Part shown: in pieces, positions 41,041 to 52,399 of the stretch
Layout: the number at the start of each line of letters is the position of its first letter
How positions within the stretch are numbered: position 1 is the first letter of the stretch
Origin: Macrothele yani
Lineage: Eukaryota > Arthropoda > Arachnida > Araneae > Macrothelidae
DNA: 64,000 nucleotides
Direction: 5' to 3'
NCBI GenBank assembly: GCA_039090855.1
Contig: CM077034.1
Span: 225,139,331-225,203,330 of the forward strand
Position numbers and translations under genes: made by a program
The notes under the pieces: model-generated
Seen by the model: the letters and a program-made list of their open reading frames with translations, nothing else
Told to the model about the DNA's origin: nothing
Databases searched by the model: none

Positions 41041-42745
41041 CTTTCTGCGGTACTTTACCGCCATCTTCGGGCCACTATTTCTACACGAGGGTCCTCGTGT
41101 TGGTGTAGTTTTGGAGTTGTTTGTTGGGAATCGATGGGAAGATTTGCTGCCTGTGTGTGTTAGATGATTTGTTTGTAATGTGTCGCCCATCTATTGGATG
41201 AGTTGGTAGGTATCAGTCGTAAGTATAATTCTTTTGTGTAAATATTTTTGGGCTATTATTATTTGTTTGTAGTAACAGGTGAATTTTTCTTTTTTTGCCC
41301 TTTGTTTATTGGTGTGGTTTTTGTAATGTTCTTTTTTTTTTTTTTTTTTGCCTTTCTTTATGGATTTTTTGTTTTTTTATCAGTGATTTCCAGGCTGTGC
41401 CTAGTGTGGTGGGGTCTTGTAAGTTGCATATTTTAACTTTTTTTGTTCAATTATAACGCTTTCGGAAATTCTTAATTCTTTTTCGTTTGTGTGGGTGGTT
41501 AGTAATTTAACATTTTCAGAATCAGGGTATTGTTTATATTTAACACAGTGTTGGATAAATGCAGTTTTTTCTTCTTTTTTTGTTCTAGTTTTTTATATGT
41601 TGATGTAATCTTTTTATTAATCTATTTTTTGTGCTGCCAATGTATGATATGTGGTCTTCAGAACTCTGTGAAACAAATAGGAATTTCATATACGCCTGCT
41701 GATTGTAGTATATTATTGTTACTTTTTTTCTTTATAATTAAAGTCACCAATATTCTGAACTGAATGTCCAAAAATAATGTATTTCTTCATTAATCTTAAA
41801 AATTTTCCACTTAGTCCTCTAATAAAAGGGAAAGAACCTGAAAATTTGTATTTCTTTTTTGGGATGTTTTGTCTAGACTCTTTTAATTTCATCTTGTATT
41901 CAAAAATCAGCCTTTTGACAGTTTTTGTGTCATATTCAAATTGTTTGGATGTGTTAATAATCCATTGGATTTCTTCTTCTCTGTATTTTCTATTTGAGGA
42001 ATGTGTGAAGGCTCTTTTTACCCAATTCCTAATACCATTTACTTTACGAGTTTTTGGGTGTTTAGATTGATATGGGATCGTACATAGGTTGGTTTTTTAA
42101 AAACTCTGTATTCAAAATTTAAGTCTTTTTTTTATTATTTCTATGTCTAAGAAGGAATTTTTTTTCATTTTGTTCAAATTCTAAAGTTAATTCAATCTCT
42201 GGGTAACAAGTGGTAAATTTATTCTTCAATATTTCAAGTTCTTCTTGTTTTAATTTAGATAAAATAAAAATCTTGTCGACGTATCTACAATAAATGATGG
42301 GTGGGTTTGGTAGTTTTTTAATAATTTTGTTTTCTATATCCCTTATGATTATTTCTGAAAATAAAGAAGATAATGGGGATCCCATGGAGGCTCCTACTTC
42401 TTGCCTGTAGATTTTTTTGTCAAACTCAAAGCAATTGTTATTAGAAATATAGGGTAAAATGTTAAATAACTCTTATAATTGTGTGCTATTAAAGTGAGAT
42501 TTATTTTTTAACTCTTTAATGATAATGTCTATTGGCTGTTGGTACAGGGGTACTTGGGAATAATGATTTAACATCTAAACTTTCCATAAACATGTCAGAT
42601 AGTGAAATATTAATCGATTTTATTTTCTCAATGAACTCTAAACTGCTTTTTAAACTGTATTCATGAAAAAGGTGGCCAAAAATTTGTATTATTTCTTTTC
42701 TAGATTTATTAGTGGGGACTTTGATTTAGGAACAATAACTCTAAA
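41040..42745 (-). pseudogene. Penelope-like retroelement relic
   Basis: On the minus strand: SPLINLEKK and SLEFIEKIKSINISLSDMFM with ESLDVKSLFPSTPVP (fingers) at 42710-42540; MGSPLSSLFSEIIIRDIENK and CRYVDKIFILSKLKQEELE (catalytic block; YVDD is YVDK) at 42385-42235; later SAGVYEIPICFTEF and ISYIGSTKNRLIKRLHQH (GIY-YIG nuclease) at ~41710-41600. Stops and shifts are frequent. At 41042-41070 on the minus strand CCGAAGA, hairpin GCGGT-AAAGT-ACCGC and AGAAA resemble a hammerhead core. It is a different lineage from the element at 37913, judging from the residues. Confidence 0.78.
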
Positions 42746-42799
42746 TGATCTACGGGTATATGGGTTTTTAATATTATTATTATTAACATTAATATTATT

Positions 42800-43767
42800 A
42801 ATAACATCTATGAAAATGCAAGTGCAAAGATTCGGCTGTCTGAAAATGCAACACACATAAAAATTGGAAAGGGAGTGAGACAAGGTGACACCATATCTCC
42901 GAAGCTCTTTAATGCCACATTAGAGGGTGTCTTTCAGTCGCTGAGCTGGGAAAAAAAGGGGATAAAAACTAATGGAGATTATCTAAGCCACCTTCATTTT
43001 GCTGATGACGTAGTCATTTTTGCAACTACCCCATCAGAGCTGCAGCGTATGATCCAGGAACTTGCTGACAAGAGTAAAGAAAGTGGGATTAAAAATGAAC
43101 TTTCAGAAGACAAAAGTGATGTTCAATGCTTTTACAAGAAATGAAGATTTATCGATTGATGGAGAAAAGCTGGAGATAACAGGCACGTACGTTTATATCA
43201 GCAGATATCAAGTGAGGGTCACATTGATGAAGAAATTAATCGGCGTACAAAACTTGCCTGGAGAGCTTCTGGAAGAAACAGCATAATTTTCAAGTGCAAT
43301 ATGCCATTATGTCTTAAAAGAAAAGTGTTTGATCAATGCATCCTTCCAGTGCTTACGTATGGTGCAGAGACGTGGACCTTAACTAAAAGAGACATACAAA
43401 GGCTGCAGACAACTTAAAGCAGCATGGAGAGGTGCATGCTTGTTATAACCAGGAGAGATAAGAAGAGGAACTCGTGCATCCGAAAAATGATAAGAGTTGA
43501 AGACATGATCAGAGTTAAATCCCTGAAATGGCAATGGGCTGGACATACTGCCAGAAGGACAGACCATCGATCGACAGCCGAAATTTTAGATTGGATTCCA
43601 AGGGACTGGAAAAGACCCAGAAGAAGACCAAATGGGAGATGGGTGGATGAAATTCGAAAGTATGCGGGAGTGACATGGAGGGGACTGGCACAAGACAGAC
43701 CGTTGTGGAGGAAACTTGGGGAGACCTTCGTCCAGCAGTGGATTGATAATGGTTGACAATGATGATG
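42800..43767 (+). pseudogene. LINE endonuclease-reverse transcriptase, 3' part
   Basis: This non-LTR element's RT copies its RNA at a nicked target. From ENASAKIRLSENATHIKIGK the frame gives VRQGDTISPKLFNATLEGVF and LHFADDVVIFATTPSELQ (catalytic FADD intact), then shifts near 43090 and 43190; later pieces are CLKRKVFDQCILPVLTYGAE, TRRDKKRNSCIRKMIRVED and SLKWQWAGHTARRTDHR, ending RPLWRKLGETFVQQWIDNG at 43755. 5'-truncated: the endonuclease domain is missing. Same family as the minus-strand copies at 58378-61200. I do not assign a clade. Confidence 0.86.
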
Positions 43768-43849
43768 TTATATATAGAAAAATAATGTACGTTAAAAATA
43801 TATATTTTTTTTAGGTATAGTATAGGCATTCTGAAAACATATCACTCGT

Positions 43850-44820
43850 TGCTGTCAGGGATAAAAGGAGCGATTTATCAGATTTGCAAAAAGGGCTGAC
43901 TTTCAGACCAAGGGTGGGGACAGTATTTAGGAAACAGCGCAGTTTGTGAACTGTTCACGTGCTGCCGGGGTTAAAGTGCATCGCGGTTGGAGAAATGGCA
44001 CCATTGCGAATGAAATCGACATGCTACGTTGGAGCAACTCACTGGCCGAATGAACCGGGGGAGGGGCTACCGAAAGTGTCTTTCAAACAACGGCTCAGCA
44101 AATCCTACTGCGAATGGAGCTACGATGCAGACAAATGGTCACTGCACCTATGCTAACGAAGGTGCATTGGCAGAAATGGCTCCATGGCAGTATCGGAATT
44201 GGACCTTCGCTGATTGGCAAAGGATTGCCTTCTCCGTCGAGTCACGTTTTCTGCTTCATCAAATGAATGGACATTGGCGCATAAGGAGGAAAACATCAGA
44301 GAACAAACACTCTTCCACCATTGCCGGGAGAACACAAGCTGGTGGGGGCAGCGTTATGGTCTGGGGACTGTTTTTGTGGCATTCTCTGGGTCCGCTCATA
44401 CCCGTGGAAGGCACTATGGACCGAATTCGTCATGAATCCATCCTTGCAGACCATGTACACCCATACATGCTGATTGTCTTCGCCGGGGCAGATGGGATCT
44501 TCCAGCATGACAATGCAACGTGTCGCAAAGCTAGAAATTTTAGAGAGTGGTTGGAAGAGCACGACGAAGACTTCCAAATACTTCCTGACCCCCTCATTCC
44601 CCAGACTTAAACCCAATTGAGCATCTGTGGGACCACATTGATTGTGTCGTTCGCTCTAGGGATCCTCCACCGCACACCCTCCAGCAGTTGTTAGATGCAC
44701 TGCAGTCAACATGGCTCCACATACCTGTGAACACCTTCCAGCACCTTATTGAGTCACTCCCACCCCTTCTAGCTGCTGTCCGCACTGCACACGTCGGTTA
44801 CCCTTGATATTAGCTGGTGG
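43850..44820 (+). pseudogene. Tc1-like transposase, third family
   Basis: The readable frame from 44029 has WRIRRKTSENK, AGGGSVMVWGLFLWHSLGPL, then DGIFQHDNATCRKARNFREW. After one shift near 44595 it continues [20 protein letters not shown] and PPPHTLQQLLDALQSTWLHI, ending AAVRTAHVGYP at 44806. The first catalytic D is changed (FSVESRF for WSDESRF), while QHDN and NPIE remain. The right terminus near 44810-44840 (GGTGGTCACAATAATGTGAC) looks like half of a TIR; the left terminus was not found. Confidence 0.82.
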
Positions 44821-44844
44821 TCACAATAATGTGACTTGACCGTG

Positions 44845-44871
44845 TGCACACACACACACACACACACACAC
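44845..44871. repeat. (CA)n microsatellite
   Basis: About 13 CA units directly after the Tc1 right end. Confidence 0.95.
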
Positions 44872-45026
44872 AGTACAAGACGTGATAAATTGGGATTCAG
44901 TAAGCATGCCTAATCAGCAGTACATCCATGAAACAATACTGGAATGGAAAGAAAAGGAACCTCAACAAATAGAGTATGCTTATTACCATTTGAGTGGCAA
45001 CATCTGTTCCCATGAATGAGTTCCAA

Positions 45027-45259
45027 GCCGCCCCGGTGGCGCAGTGGTCTAAGGCGTTGGCCTATGATCATTCGTCCGTAAGGGGTCCGGGTTCGAATCC
45101 CGGTCAGGCATGGGTGTTGTGTTTGTCTTACGGCACTGGCTCTCTCCCTTCCCTGGAACCAGTGACCCTAAATTAGGGACGGGCGACTATTTATAGCCCG
45201 TTGAGTTGCTCACGGTGGTCGTTAAACCTCCAATCAAAAAAAAAAAAAAAAAAAAAAAA
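45027..45259 (+). mobile_element. SINE with 12-bp TSD
   Basis: Full length, GCCGCCCCGGTGG to poly-A. AATGAGTTCCAA at 45015-45026 and 45258-45269 is a perfect duplication. The CCGTAAGGGGTCC head variant with CCGGTCAGGCATGG. Confidence 0.96.
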
Positions 45260-45314
45260 TGAGTTCCAAAAATAGAAATCTGAAATTACGTGATTTTGGC
45301 TAAAGTTATATTCT

Positions 45315-45539
45315 GCCGCCCCGGTGGCGCAGTGGTCTAAGGCGTTGGCCTCTGATCATTCGTCCGTAAGGGGTCCGGGTTCGAATCCCGGTCAGGCATG
45401 GATGTTGTGTTTGTCTTACGGCACTGGCTCTCTCCCTTCCCTGGAACCAGTGACCCTAAATTAGGGACGGGCGACTGCTTATAGCCCATTGAGTTGCTCA
45501 CGGTGGTCGTTAAACCTCCAATCAAAAAAAATAAATAAA
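45315..45539 (+). mobile_element. SINE with 14-bp TSD
   Basis: Full length with an (AAAT)n-type tail. TAAAGTTATATTCT at 45301-45314 and 45540-45553 is a perfect duplication. Nearly identical to the copy at 45027, so both are young. Confidence 0.96.
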
Positions 45540-45583
45540 TAAAGTTATATTCTAACCAAATAAATTACTTGGTTATTCATTTG

Positions 45584-46114
45584 AAATATCAGTAGATGTA
45601 CTATTGTCCTTATTACTGTTTCACACATTATTAAAGGTAGTGCTCTCAATGCAGACCATGCAATGTAACAAATAGAAGTATGAAAAATAACAGCAATGTC
45701 AATAACTGGAATAGTTGGTACAATAAATGAATGAACTTACTAGATTACTGTCCTTGGATAGATATTAGTCCACAGGCAAAATGGTTCATATTCCATCATT
45801 TAAAGGCAACTTTATAGTCATATTTGAAATAATATTCAAACAAAGAAGGATTTTCGAATGACATGCTAAAAATTAGGACTACATAACCCTATATTTAACA
45901 AGGGTTAATATGATGTTCTGCCGGTAGTCATATCTACCCAAAGACAATACTCGAGTAAGTTTGTTCTTCATGTATTGTACCAACTATTCCAGTTATTGAC
46001 ATTGATGTTCTTTTTCATACTTCTATGTGTTACTTAGCATGGCCTGCATCGAAAGCCCTACATTTAATAATGTGTGAAACAATATTAAGAACAATAGTAC
46101 GTCTATTGATATTT
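45584..46114. mobile_element. Foldback element, ~210 bp inverted arms
   Basis: Arms ~45584-45796 and ~45911-46114 are inverses, sharing TGTCAATAACTGGAATAGTT, GTTTCACACATTATTAAA and ATAGAAGTATGAAAAA with complements. The spacer is ~115 bp. No target duplication was identified. TACTGTTTCACAC also occurs at the edges of the 51501-55797 palindrome. Confidence 0.75.
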
Positions 46115-46420
46115 AAAAAAAAAAAAAGTCAGCACTCTGAAAATTTGACAAGATGGTAAATAAAAGCAATATCTTAGTAAATTCCACAAAAGCCATTTCT
46201 TTAAGCAGATTATTTCTTTTATGTTATGTGGTGTAATTTATTTCTTCTTTTATTAAACAGTCTTTACTGCAATTGCTGTAATATCTATACATTGAGTATT
46301 TCAAAATCAGTCTTCTGTCTTGTTGATATGCATCAATGTTTTGTGATGTATGACACTCGTTTTCTTTTTCGATTTTTATATGTTTTCTGTTCTTCATAAT
46401 TTATTTTTGAAGCTTCTAAG

Positions 46421-46556
46421 ATGGTGCAGCGGGATGACCAGCCAAAGGTACAGCTGCAGCCTCCAATTCGGAATGCCCCAGCCAATCCAAATGAAGAATC
46501 CATTGAATGGACAGAGCAAGAAAAATTTTGCACCTTCCCCATTACTAATGAAGCAG
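46421..46556 (+). CDS. Candidate host-gene exon (unrecognised protein)
   Basis: From ATG at 46421 the frame reads MVQRDDQPKVQLQPPIRN, then APANPNEESIEWTEQEKF and CTFPITNEAG, and ends at a good donor (CAG|GTAATT). A possible acceptor (CTTCTAAG) lies directly before the ATG after a T-rich tract, so the exon may start upstream or here. Unlike the surrounding DNA it is GC-richer and uses balanced codons, and it matches no transposon family I know. The donor phase (one base into a codon) fits an acceptor at 47380, where the next exon would give GIPSIKASPWAVRESLVRY. I do not recognise the protein. It could also be a chance ORF. Confidence 0.45.
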
Positions 46557-47380
46557 GTAATTCTCAAAGCATTACAAGAAAAAAAAAACCAGTACAAGTA
46601 TGAATATTTTATGTGAAGAACCTCACTTGTAGAAATTTGTAAGCATTAAGAAAAATGGAATTACCCTGATATGTAATGAATGACTATCTTCTCACATGTG
46701 TGTACCAAAATGACATTCTGTCATGCTATTGGCACAGACCACCACTTTTGAAATCAAAATATTGATTCTAGTTTGCAGCAGACATTTTTACAATTTTCCA
46801 TTAATTTGTAGTATTTTCTTCCTCTACTTTCTCCCTCTTCGTTATTGAAAAATCTGAGTGATTCATGTTTGAGGATTGTAAGTCGACTTACAAGTAAGCA
46901 GGCCAAAAATTCAAAATGCACCACATCTTTAGCATCAAAGAAAATGGTTGATATTACATTCACATTTGATTTCACTTATCTGGATTTTTTGCTTTGGGGA
47001 CAGGTTTTTGTCTTTCATTTGGATAAACTTTGCTGTCACTGTTCTTATTCACAAATCCTGTGTCAGAATTGCATGTTGTAACCCAATTAACATACCAGTT
47101 TTACTAGACACTATCTAACAGTGAATCGTCGGTTGCTTTTAATTACTTCATTCCATCATTCGTAGTTGTCCTGGAAATATCCTAAAATTTTGTCACATGT
47201 CCTGGAATTTTTTTATCCATTCCTATTTTATTTTTTTATTTTATTTTTTATGTCCAATTTTTCTAGCCCAGGTTCCAAGAATTTTTTTTAGAAAACATCT
47301 GGTTTTAGGAGAATTTTAATAAGTTGTAATTTGTTGCTTATTTTTTGCTGTATCATATTTCCTGTTCACTACCATTACAG
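46557..47380. other. Non-coding, possible intron
   Basis: AT-rich with no transposon protein. CCTGGAATTTTTTTATCC and related CCTGGAA motifs near 47170-47220 resemble sub-terminal repeats of hAT elements. Confidence 0.35.
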
Positions 47381-47439
47381 GCATTCCAAGTATAAAGGCT
47401 TCTCCATGGGCAGTACGGGAATCATTGGTTCGCTACTGA
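47381..47439 (+). CDS. Candidate second exon of the same gene
   Basis: Follows a pyrimidine-rich tract ending CCATTACAG. Spliced to 46556 in phase it reads GIPSIKASPWAVRESLVRY and reaches TGA at 47437. The exon could instead end earlier at GCA|GTACGG or ATTG|GTTCGC, or use GA|GTACAG just after the stop. The intron would be 824 bp. This depends entirely on the first exon being real. Confidence 0.3.
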
Positions 47440-48369
47440 GTACAGGAAATGTCGGATATACTATGGAAATCAAAACTCTTAGTGAAGTAATGTTGTTCAA
47501 CATCTTTGCTAGGTTTATCATGTTCTCAAGATTTTAATATTTATTAAACATTTTTGGGTTTGTTTTTTGGATGTTAAATATCTTGACACTTTTTCAATAT
47601 TTTTTGGGTGTCTTCATGCTGCCAAGAATGTTGACTTATTTTCATAATTTCGAATTTGTCTGACCTATTTCTAACAGTATTCTTCAAAACCGATTAGTGG
47701 AGCAAGAATTTTTGCCCCCTTTTTCTGTTTTAAAGCAAAATTAAATTTCAAAATTGATACTTAATCTGTCCCTGGTATAATCTGAGGAATTTCTATGACC
47801 TGTGAAATTGTTTTCATGGCAGAGTGAAGGATGTAGCAGAGATGCCAACTACTACGGAAATAGCTCTTGTACTACGGATTACGGAAAACCGTGATTTTTC
47901 TACGGAAAATCAACAGAAGTTATTTTTATTTTGCTTGTTCCCCTTCTCAACGCAACAGCGGCCACTTGACGATCCGTCATTTATCTTGCTTGCGATCTGC
48001 CTGCACCTCCAGTTCTGCCTATCAAAGCTGCTCGGATCTTAGCGCAAGCGACCAGCACTCAATGAGCGTGGCTTTGCGCTGAGTCATTCTAAGCGAAAGT
48101 CCTCCCTCCTCGGCATGCAACATTCTGGAGACGTTGAGCGTAGCTCACTTTGGTAGACGAGGGCGGAGTTCGGCCTGAAGCTCTTTCGCAGTGCAGCGAC
48201 AAGCTCTTGAAAATCGTTTTGTGCAGAACAGGAGTATCATTGCCTGGCATCGGAGATGGGTTTTTTTTTTAAGCGTGCATCGGTCATTCGCGTCAGTAAT
48301 TAATATTTTGTAGTTTTTTTCTTGCGTTGCAGAAAAGTATGCTTGGATTTCATTCTTATGTGCAGAGTT

Positions 48370-48600
48370 CACCAAAATTGCATAATTATGCATCTAGCAT
48401 GCATCGAAAAGTGTGTTTACGTATCGAAATTTTATCAATGTGTAAAAATATGCATCAGGAATTTTTTGCGACGAATAAAAATATGCGTCAAGAAGCATGT
48501 AAAGTACGCATCAATACGTAAAAATATGCGTCAAGAAACGCATAAAATATACATCAACACGTAAAAACACGCATCGAGAAATGCGTGAAACTACACATTG
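48370..48600. repeat. Degenerate short tandem repeat (ATGCATCAAGAAATGCGTAA-like)
   Basis: Variants of ATGCGTCAAGAAACGCATAA alternate with CATCAATACGTAAAAATATG every ~30-40 bp. The unit is itself near-palindromic (ATGCGT..ACGCAT). Confidence 0.65.
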
Positions 48601-48687
48601 AAGAATTTAACCAAGGTTTTTAATGAATAATTTTACCAAATACACATCAGGGCAGCATTTTGCCTTTTAAAAAACGGAAGTGAATGA

Positions 48688-49230
48688 AATAAAGATTTTT
48701 TTCCATAATCGTAATTTCGTTTCCCTGCTATGTTGCCTCTGTCCAGTATTGTTGTTATACATCATTTTATTCCATAAATCTTTGTATTTCACTTTGAAAA
48801 TGGAGGGAAAATTTCCCAATACGGAAATTCGACAGCGCAAAAATCCCCGTGTAATCTTCAGGCATGAGAGTGCCACGGCTTTGAGGAATTTCTGCTTTTT
48901 CGTTGTAATTTGGGTTATCCTCGAGATCGATGCATAACTGAACAGACATTTTGGGCCAATTCGTAAAGGTGAAGGATGCTTTCTGCCTGAAAATTTGAAA
49001 AACGGAAATTTCATCTTTCAAAACTTTCGGAAACAGTGAAGATTTCTCCCGTAATCGTAATTTTATTTTTCACGCGATGTTTCCTCTGCCTAGTATTGTT
49101 GTTTAATTTCATTTTATTTCATAAATATTTGTATTTCACCTTGAAAATTGGAAGGGAAATGTCCGAAAACAGAAATCGGATGTAGCAAAGGTTTCTACCT
49201 TAAATGTAATTTTCTTTACCAATGATGTTA
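48688..49230. repeat. Two direct copies of a ~345 bp segment
   Basis: CCATAATCGTAATTT, TGCCTCTGTCCAGTATTGTTG and TTTGTATTTCACTTTGAAAA at 48700-48800 recur with changes at 49055-49150, offset ~345 bp. Both contain GGAAATTTC-like ends. Confidence 0.65.
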
Positions 49231-49959
49231 CGAACGTGTATTCTGTGTTCTTAAAAATTCCCTCCAAAAAAGGTTTGCATTTGAGCTTGACAAAGGGGGA
49301 GAGTCCAACAACAAAGGTGACGAAACTATAAATTTTATAAGAATTGATGCATGGTATTCAAAAGCATTCATATTCTCCAAGTTACACTATCTTTTATCTA
49401 AAATAGTGAGAGCTATCATGCATTCATGGTCTTCAAACAGAAAGTTTTTTCAGCATGTTGGATAAAATTGTCATCGGATTTGTGAAGCCTACTGTCATAG
49501 CTGATGATGTTGAGCTTAATTTTTCAAATAACAGTTTTTCAAAAAAGAAAAATCAGAAAGGACACAACTGGTAATTGGAGTAAAAACATAAATGTATTTA
49601 AGCGAAATCATTTTAAACGAAAATGAACTTTCTAAGTTCTATACATCTGTCAAAAAATTTTATGTTGAAGAATGTTTATATTCAAGAAAAGATAATGATC
49701 TATGATGATATCTTAAAACATGCAGAAGTAGCAGATCCTTCACTTAGATCCAGAACATCATTTACTTCTCTATAGTTAAGCTCTTTCCATTTATAATAAC
49801 TGAAAATGAACTTGATGTACTGGAAGCGGAATTGCTTGTTATCAAGCTGACAAATTAGAGACCATAGCAGAAACAGATAAAAAATAGATGTCACTTGGTC
49901 AGAAATCTGAAAAAAAGAGGCTGTAATGGAGCTGGTAAGTATACTATTTACTCGGAGGT

Positions 49960-50205
49960 AATGTTTGCAGTACTTGTAGTTCCGCACTCAAATGCTGCGA
50001 GTGATGAGAGAGGTTTTTGTTTAGTGTAAAAAAAAATCAAACCCATTTCCAACCTAATTTAGGTTTAGAAACTGTAGAAGCACTTCTTATTGCAAAACTG
50101 AATATGTTCTCCTCTGGGCAAGTGTGTTATGAAAAAATGTTTTCTGCTGAGGAACTCAAATCTGCAAAACAATGTACGGCCAAATCACTAAAGAAAGCTG
50201 TTTAA
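49960..50205 (+). pseudogene. hAT transposase C-terminal domain
   Basis: AVLVVPHSNAASDERGFCLV (dimerisation motif, about 49967-50028) breaks frame in the A-run at 50029, then KNQTHFQPNLGLETVEALLI and AKLNMFSSGQVCYEKMFSAE run to a stop at 50205. The motif matches hAT C-termini of the type PHSNAxxERxFSxVxKxKTxFRxxL. It has a one-base break, and most of the catalytic core upstream is unreadable. Confidence 0.78.
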
Positions 50206-50473
50206 TCAATTTTTTGTTGTGTAAAAAAAAAATTAATCAGTCAAGGTGTATATTATTTTCCATGTGAAAAATTTGGAATATTTTGATACAGATTTTCATG
50301 TATTAAATGAATAAGTAAGTAAAAAATACTAATTAAATTAAATGAGTAATACCATGTTTTCCTTGGTTAAAATTATTCTTTTTGGTATGACTACTGAAAA
50401 ATGGCCAAAACTACTGAAAATTTGTACTAGTACTACTGCAAATATCTGAAACAGGTTGGCATCTCTGATGTAG

Positions 50474-51500
50474 TACAGATTTTCAACATTTAGTTTCACT
50501 TAAAATGTGTGGACAGGCATTTGTGTGTGTGTGTGTGTGTAGTTGTTTAAAGTAAAGTTATGATCAAAAACTACTGCCTGCAGAGAAAGCAACTTTGTGG
50601 AAAATGAAAGACAACAACTGGGGGATAAAGTTGCACCTTTGAATCTTATTTTTTAAAAGGAAACATTTTGCTGTTTTGGTCTTATTGGTATAGCAAGCAA
50701 TAACTTAGTAATAAGAAACTATACATTTTCCAAGAAATTAAACTTTAAAAAACAATGCCACTCTTCATTCTGCCACAAAATAAAAAGGAAAAATTAAGTG
50801 ATGATTTTCAGTGTGAATTTTGCTTTGATAAAAAAATCAAGCTTCATATTTCATCTTTTCTTCCAATGTAAGTATTATTTCAAAAGTATTTGAATATAAA
50901 CAGTATTTAGTTTCTATGTTGATTGTGGTATGTGAAAGTGTTTCAAGAGTAGTGAGTGGCACATTTATGGTCTAACTATATATTTTGCACTTATACTTTT
51001 GAGTTTTATGCAATTTTTTCATAATTTCTTCAATATTTGAATTAAAACCAAAGTAGAAACAAATTTGTTTCCAAATCATTATAACGCAGTATACAATAAA
51101 AGTTTTGTATAAATTAGTCTCTTGGTTACATTTTCAGTGACAGCTTTGGTATTTCAGTTTTTATCTGTGATTTGAAGTTTCTTATTAGGTGCAGCAAACA
51201 ACATTTTCAAAATCTTGCATTCTGAATTAAGTTTGCAGAAGCCTGCAGAGGTGTTTTGTTCTAGGTTGAACAGCCTGTGATTTCACTATATTTTAAGTAG
51301 GAGTGTTTGTATCGCGTATCTTGGAAAACATTCAAAAGTTTTGTAATTATGGGATTACAAACCTTGTCCTTCACATAGATGATGGAACAGTCTGTTCTTG
51401 AAGTTGATGGAAATCCAGGGTGCGGTTCATCTTCAGTCAGTGTTTTAACCTTTTTTAAATATCTTAAATAATTCAGAAGTTTTTGAATATCGTAACTCAT
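50474..51500. other. Unassigned non-coding DNA
   Basis: Contains a (GT)n tract at 50523-50541. A minus-strand frame at 51261-51515 shows no recognisable domain. No gene supported. Confidence 0.4.
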
Positions 51501-52399
51501 GTACTTGATTGACATTAAATGTCAGTCATTACTGTTTCACACGTTATGTAAGTTCTGCAATCAGGAGATTATTAAATGATGTTAGATACGTATGGGGCAC
51601 AGTATCGGCAATTAAAATCAAGAAATAACGAACATTATATCTACTTACAATATTGGTAGTGGCTGTCGGGGCTTCATATGTATACCCGTAATGAATCCAC
51701 TCACAAGACGTTGCTGTAAGTATTCGACTCACTCTATGAATGTGAGCTTTTTGCAATTGTGAAGTTCAAAAATAAAATTCATGATACTGTAAAATCTGCA
51801 CCTCATAAAATTGAACAAGATGAATTTTTACAATGAAGGCAAATAAATCCTTGACAACAACGAAACATGAAAACGAATTAAAAACTTTGCCAAATTTTTT
51901 TAAAAAACGAACTTAAATCTTGAGAAGGAAATAATTATTTTGACTGCGAAGCACGAAATAAATCCCCCGATTGCGAAGCACCAAACTAGGTTCTGCTAAT
52001 ATTCATATCTATCATCAGCGGTAGGTGCACGGTTGTTGTAATTACCATACTCACCCGCTCAGGTATGCTGCTCAACCTGAATGCATGTTAAGCCCCGTCG
52101 TGTAGAATATTTGCGCATCATGGTTTGGATTTTACTGCGCACGTATATGGTATCGCCATCTATAGTTAAACAAAATAATCAAGTAGCATTTACGGAATAG
52201 AAATATGCACTTGTATTTTAAGTATTATTTGATGTAAGCTGTTTTATATTATCGTTTTTCTTCTTGAAATGTTTTTTCTCCTGTTCAATAAGGTACTTCC
52301 ATGCAAACTGAAGCTCAACTGGACTTATTAACGCTACAGTTGTATCTTTTGGTTTTCTCAATGACCACAGCCTTGGAGGTCAGAATCTGGGCATGTGGT

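Larger units (their letters stand above)
47837..50467 (+). mobile_element. Decayed hAT-like element with 6-bp TSD, 2631 bp
   Basis: Left end CAGAGATGCCAACTACTACG; right end, complemented, CAGAGATGCCAACCTGTTTC. ATGTAG flanks both sides (47831-47836 and 50468-50473). The interior holds a GC-rich 5' part (47950-48190), degenerate short repeats, a pair of ~345 bp direct repeats and a hAT C-terminal fragment. Confidence 0.85.

Noticed and set aside
51261..51515. 84-residue minus-strand frame beside the palindrome
   Set aside because: No family match and no coding signature visible; left as unassigned.
51544..51756. 70-residue frame conserved in both arms of the palindrome as a gene
   Set aside because: Conservation is explained by the arms being recent copies of each other; it lies in the non-coding 3' part of the Penelope element.
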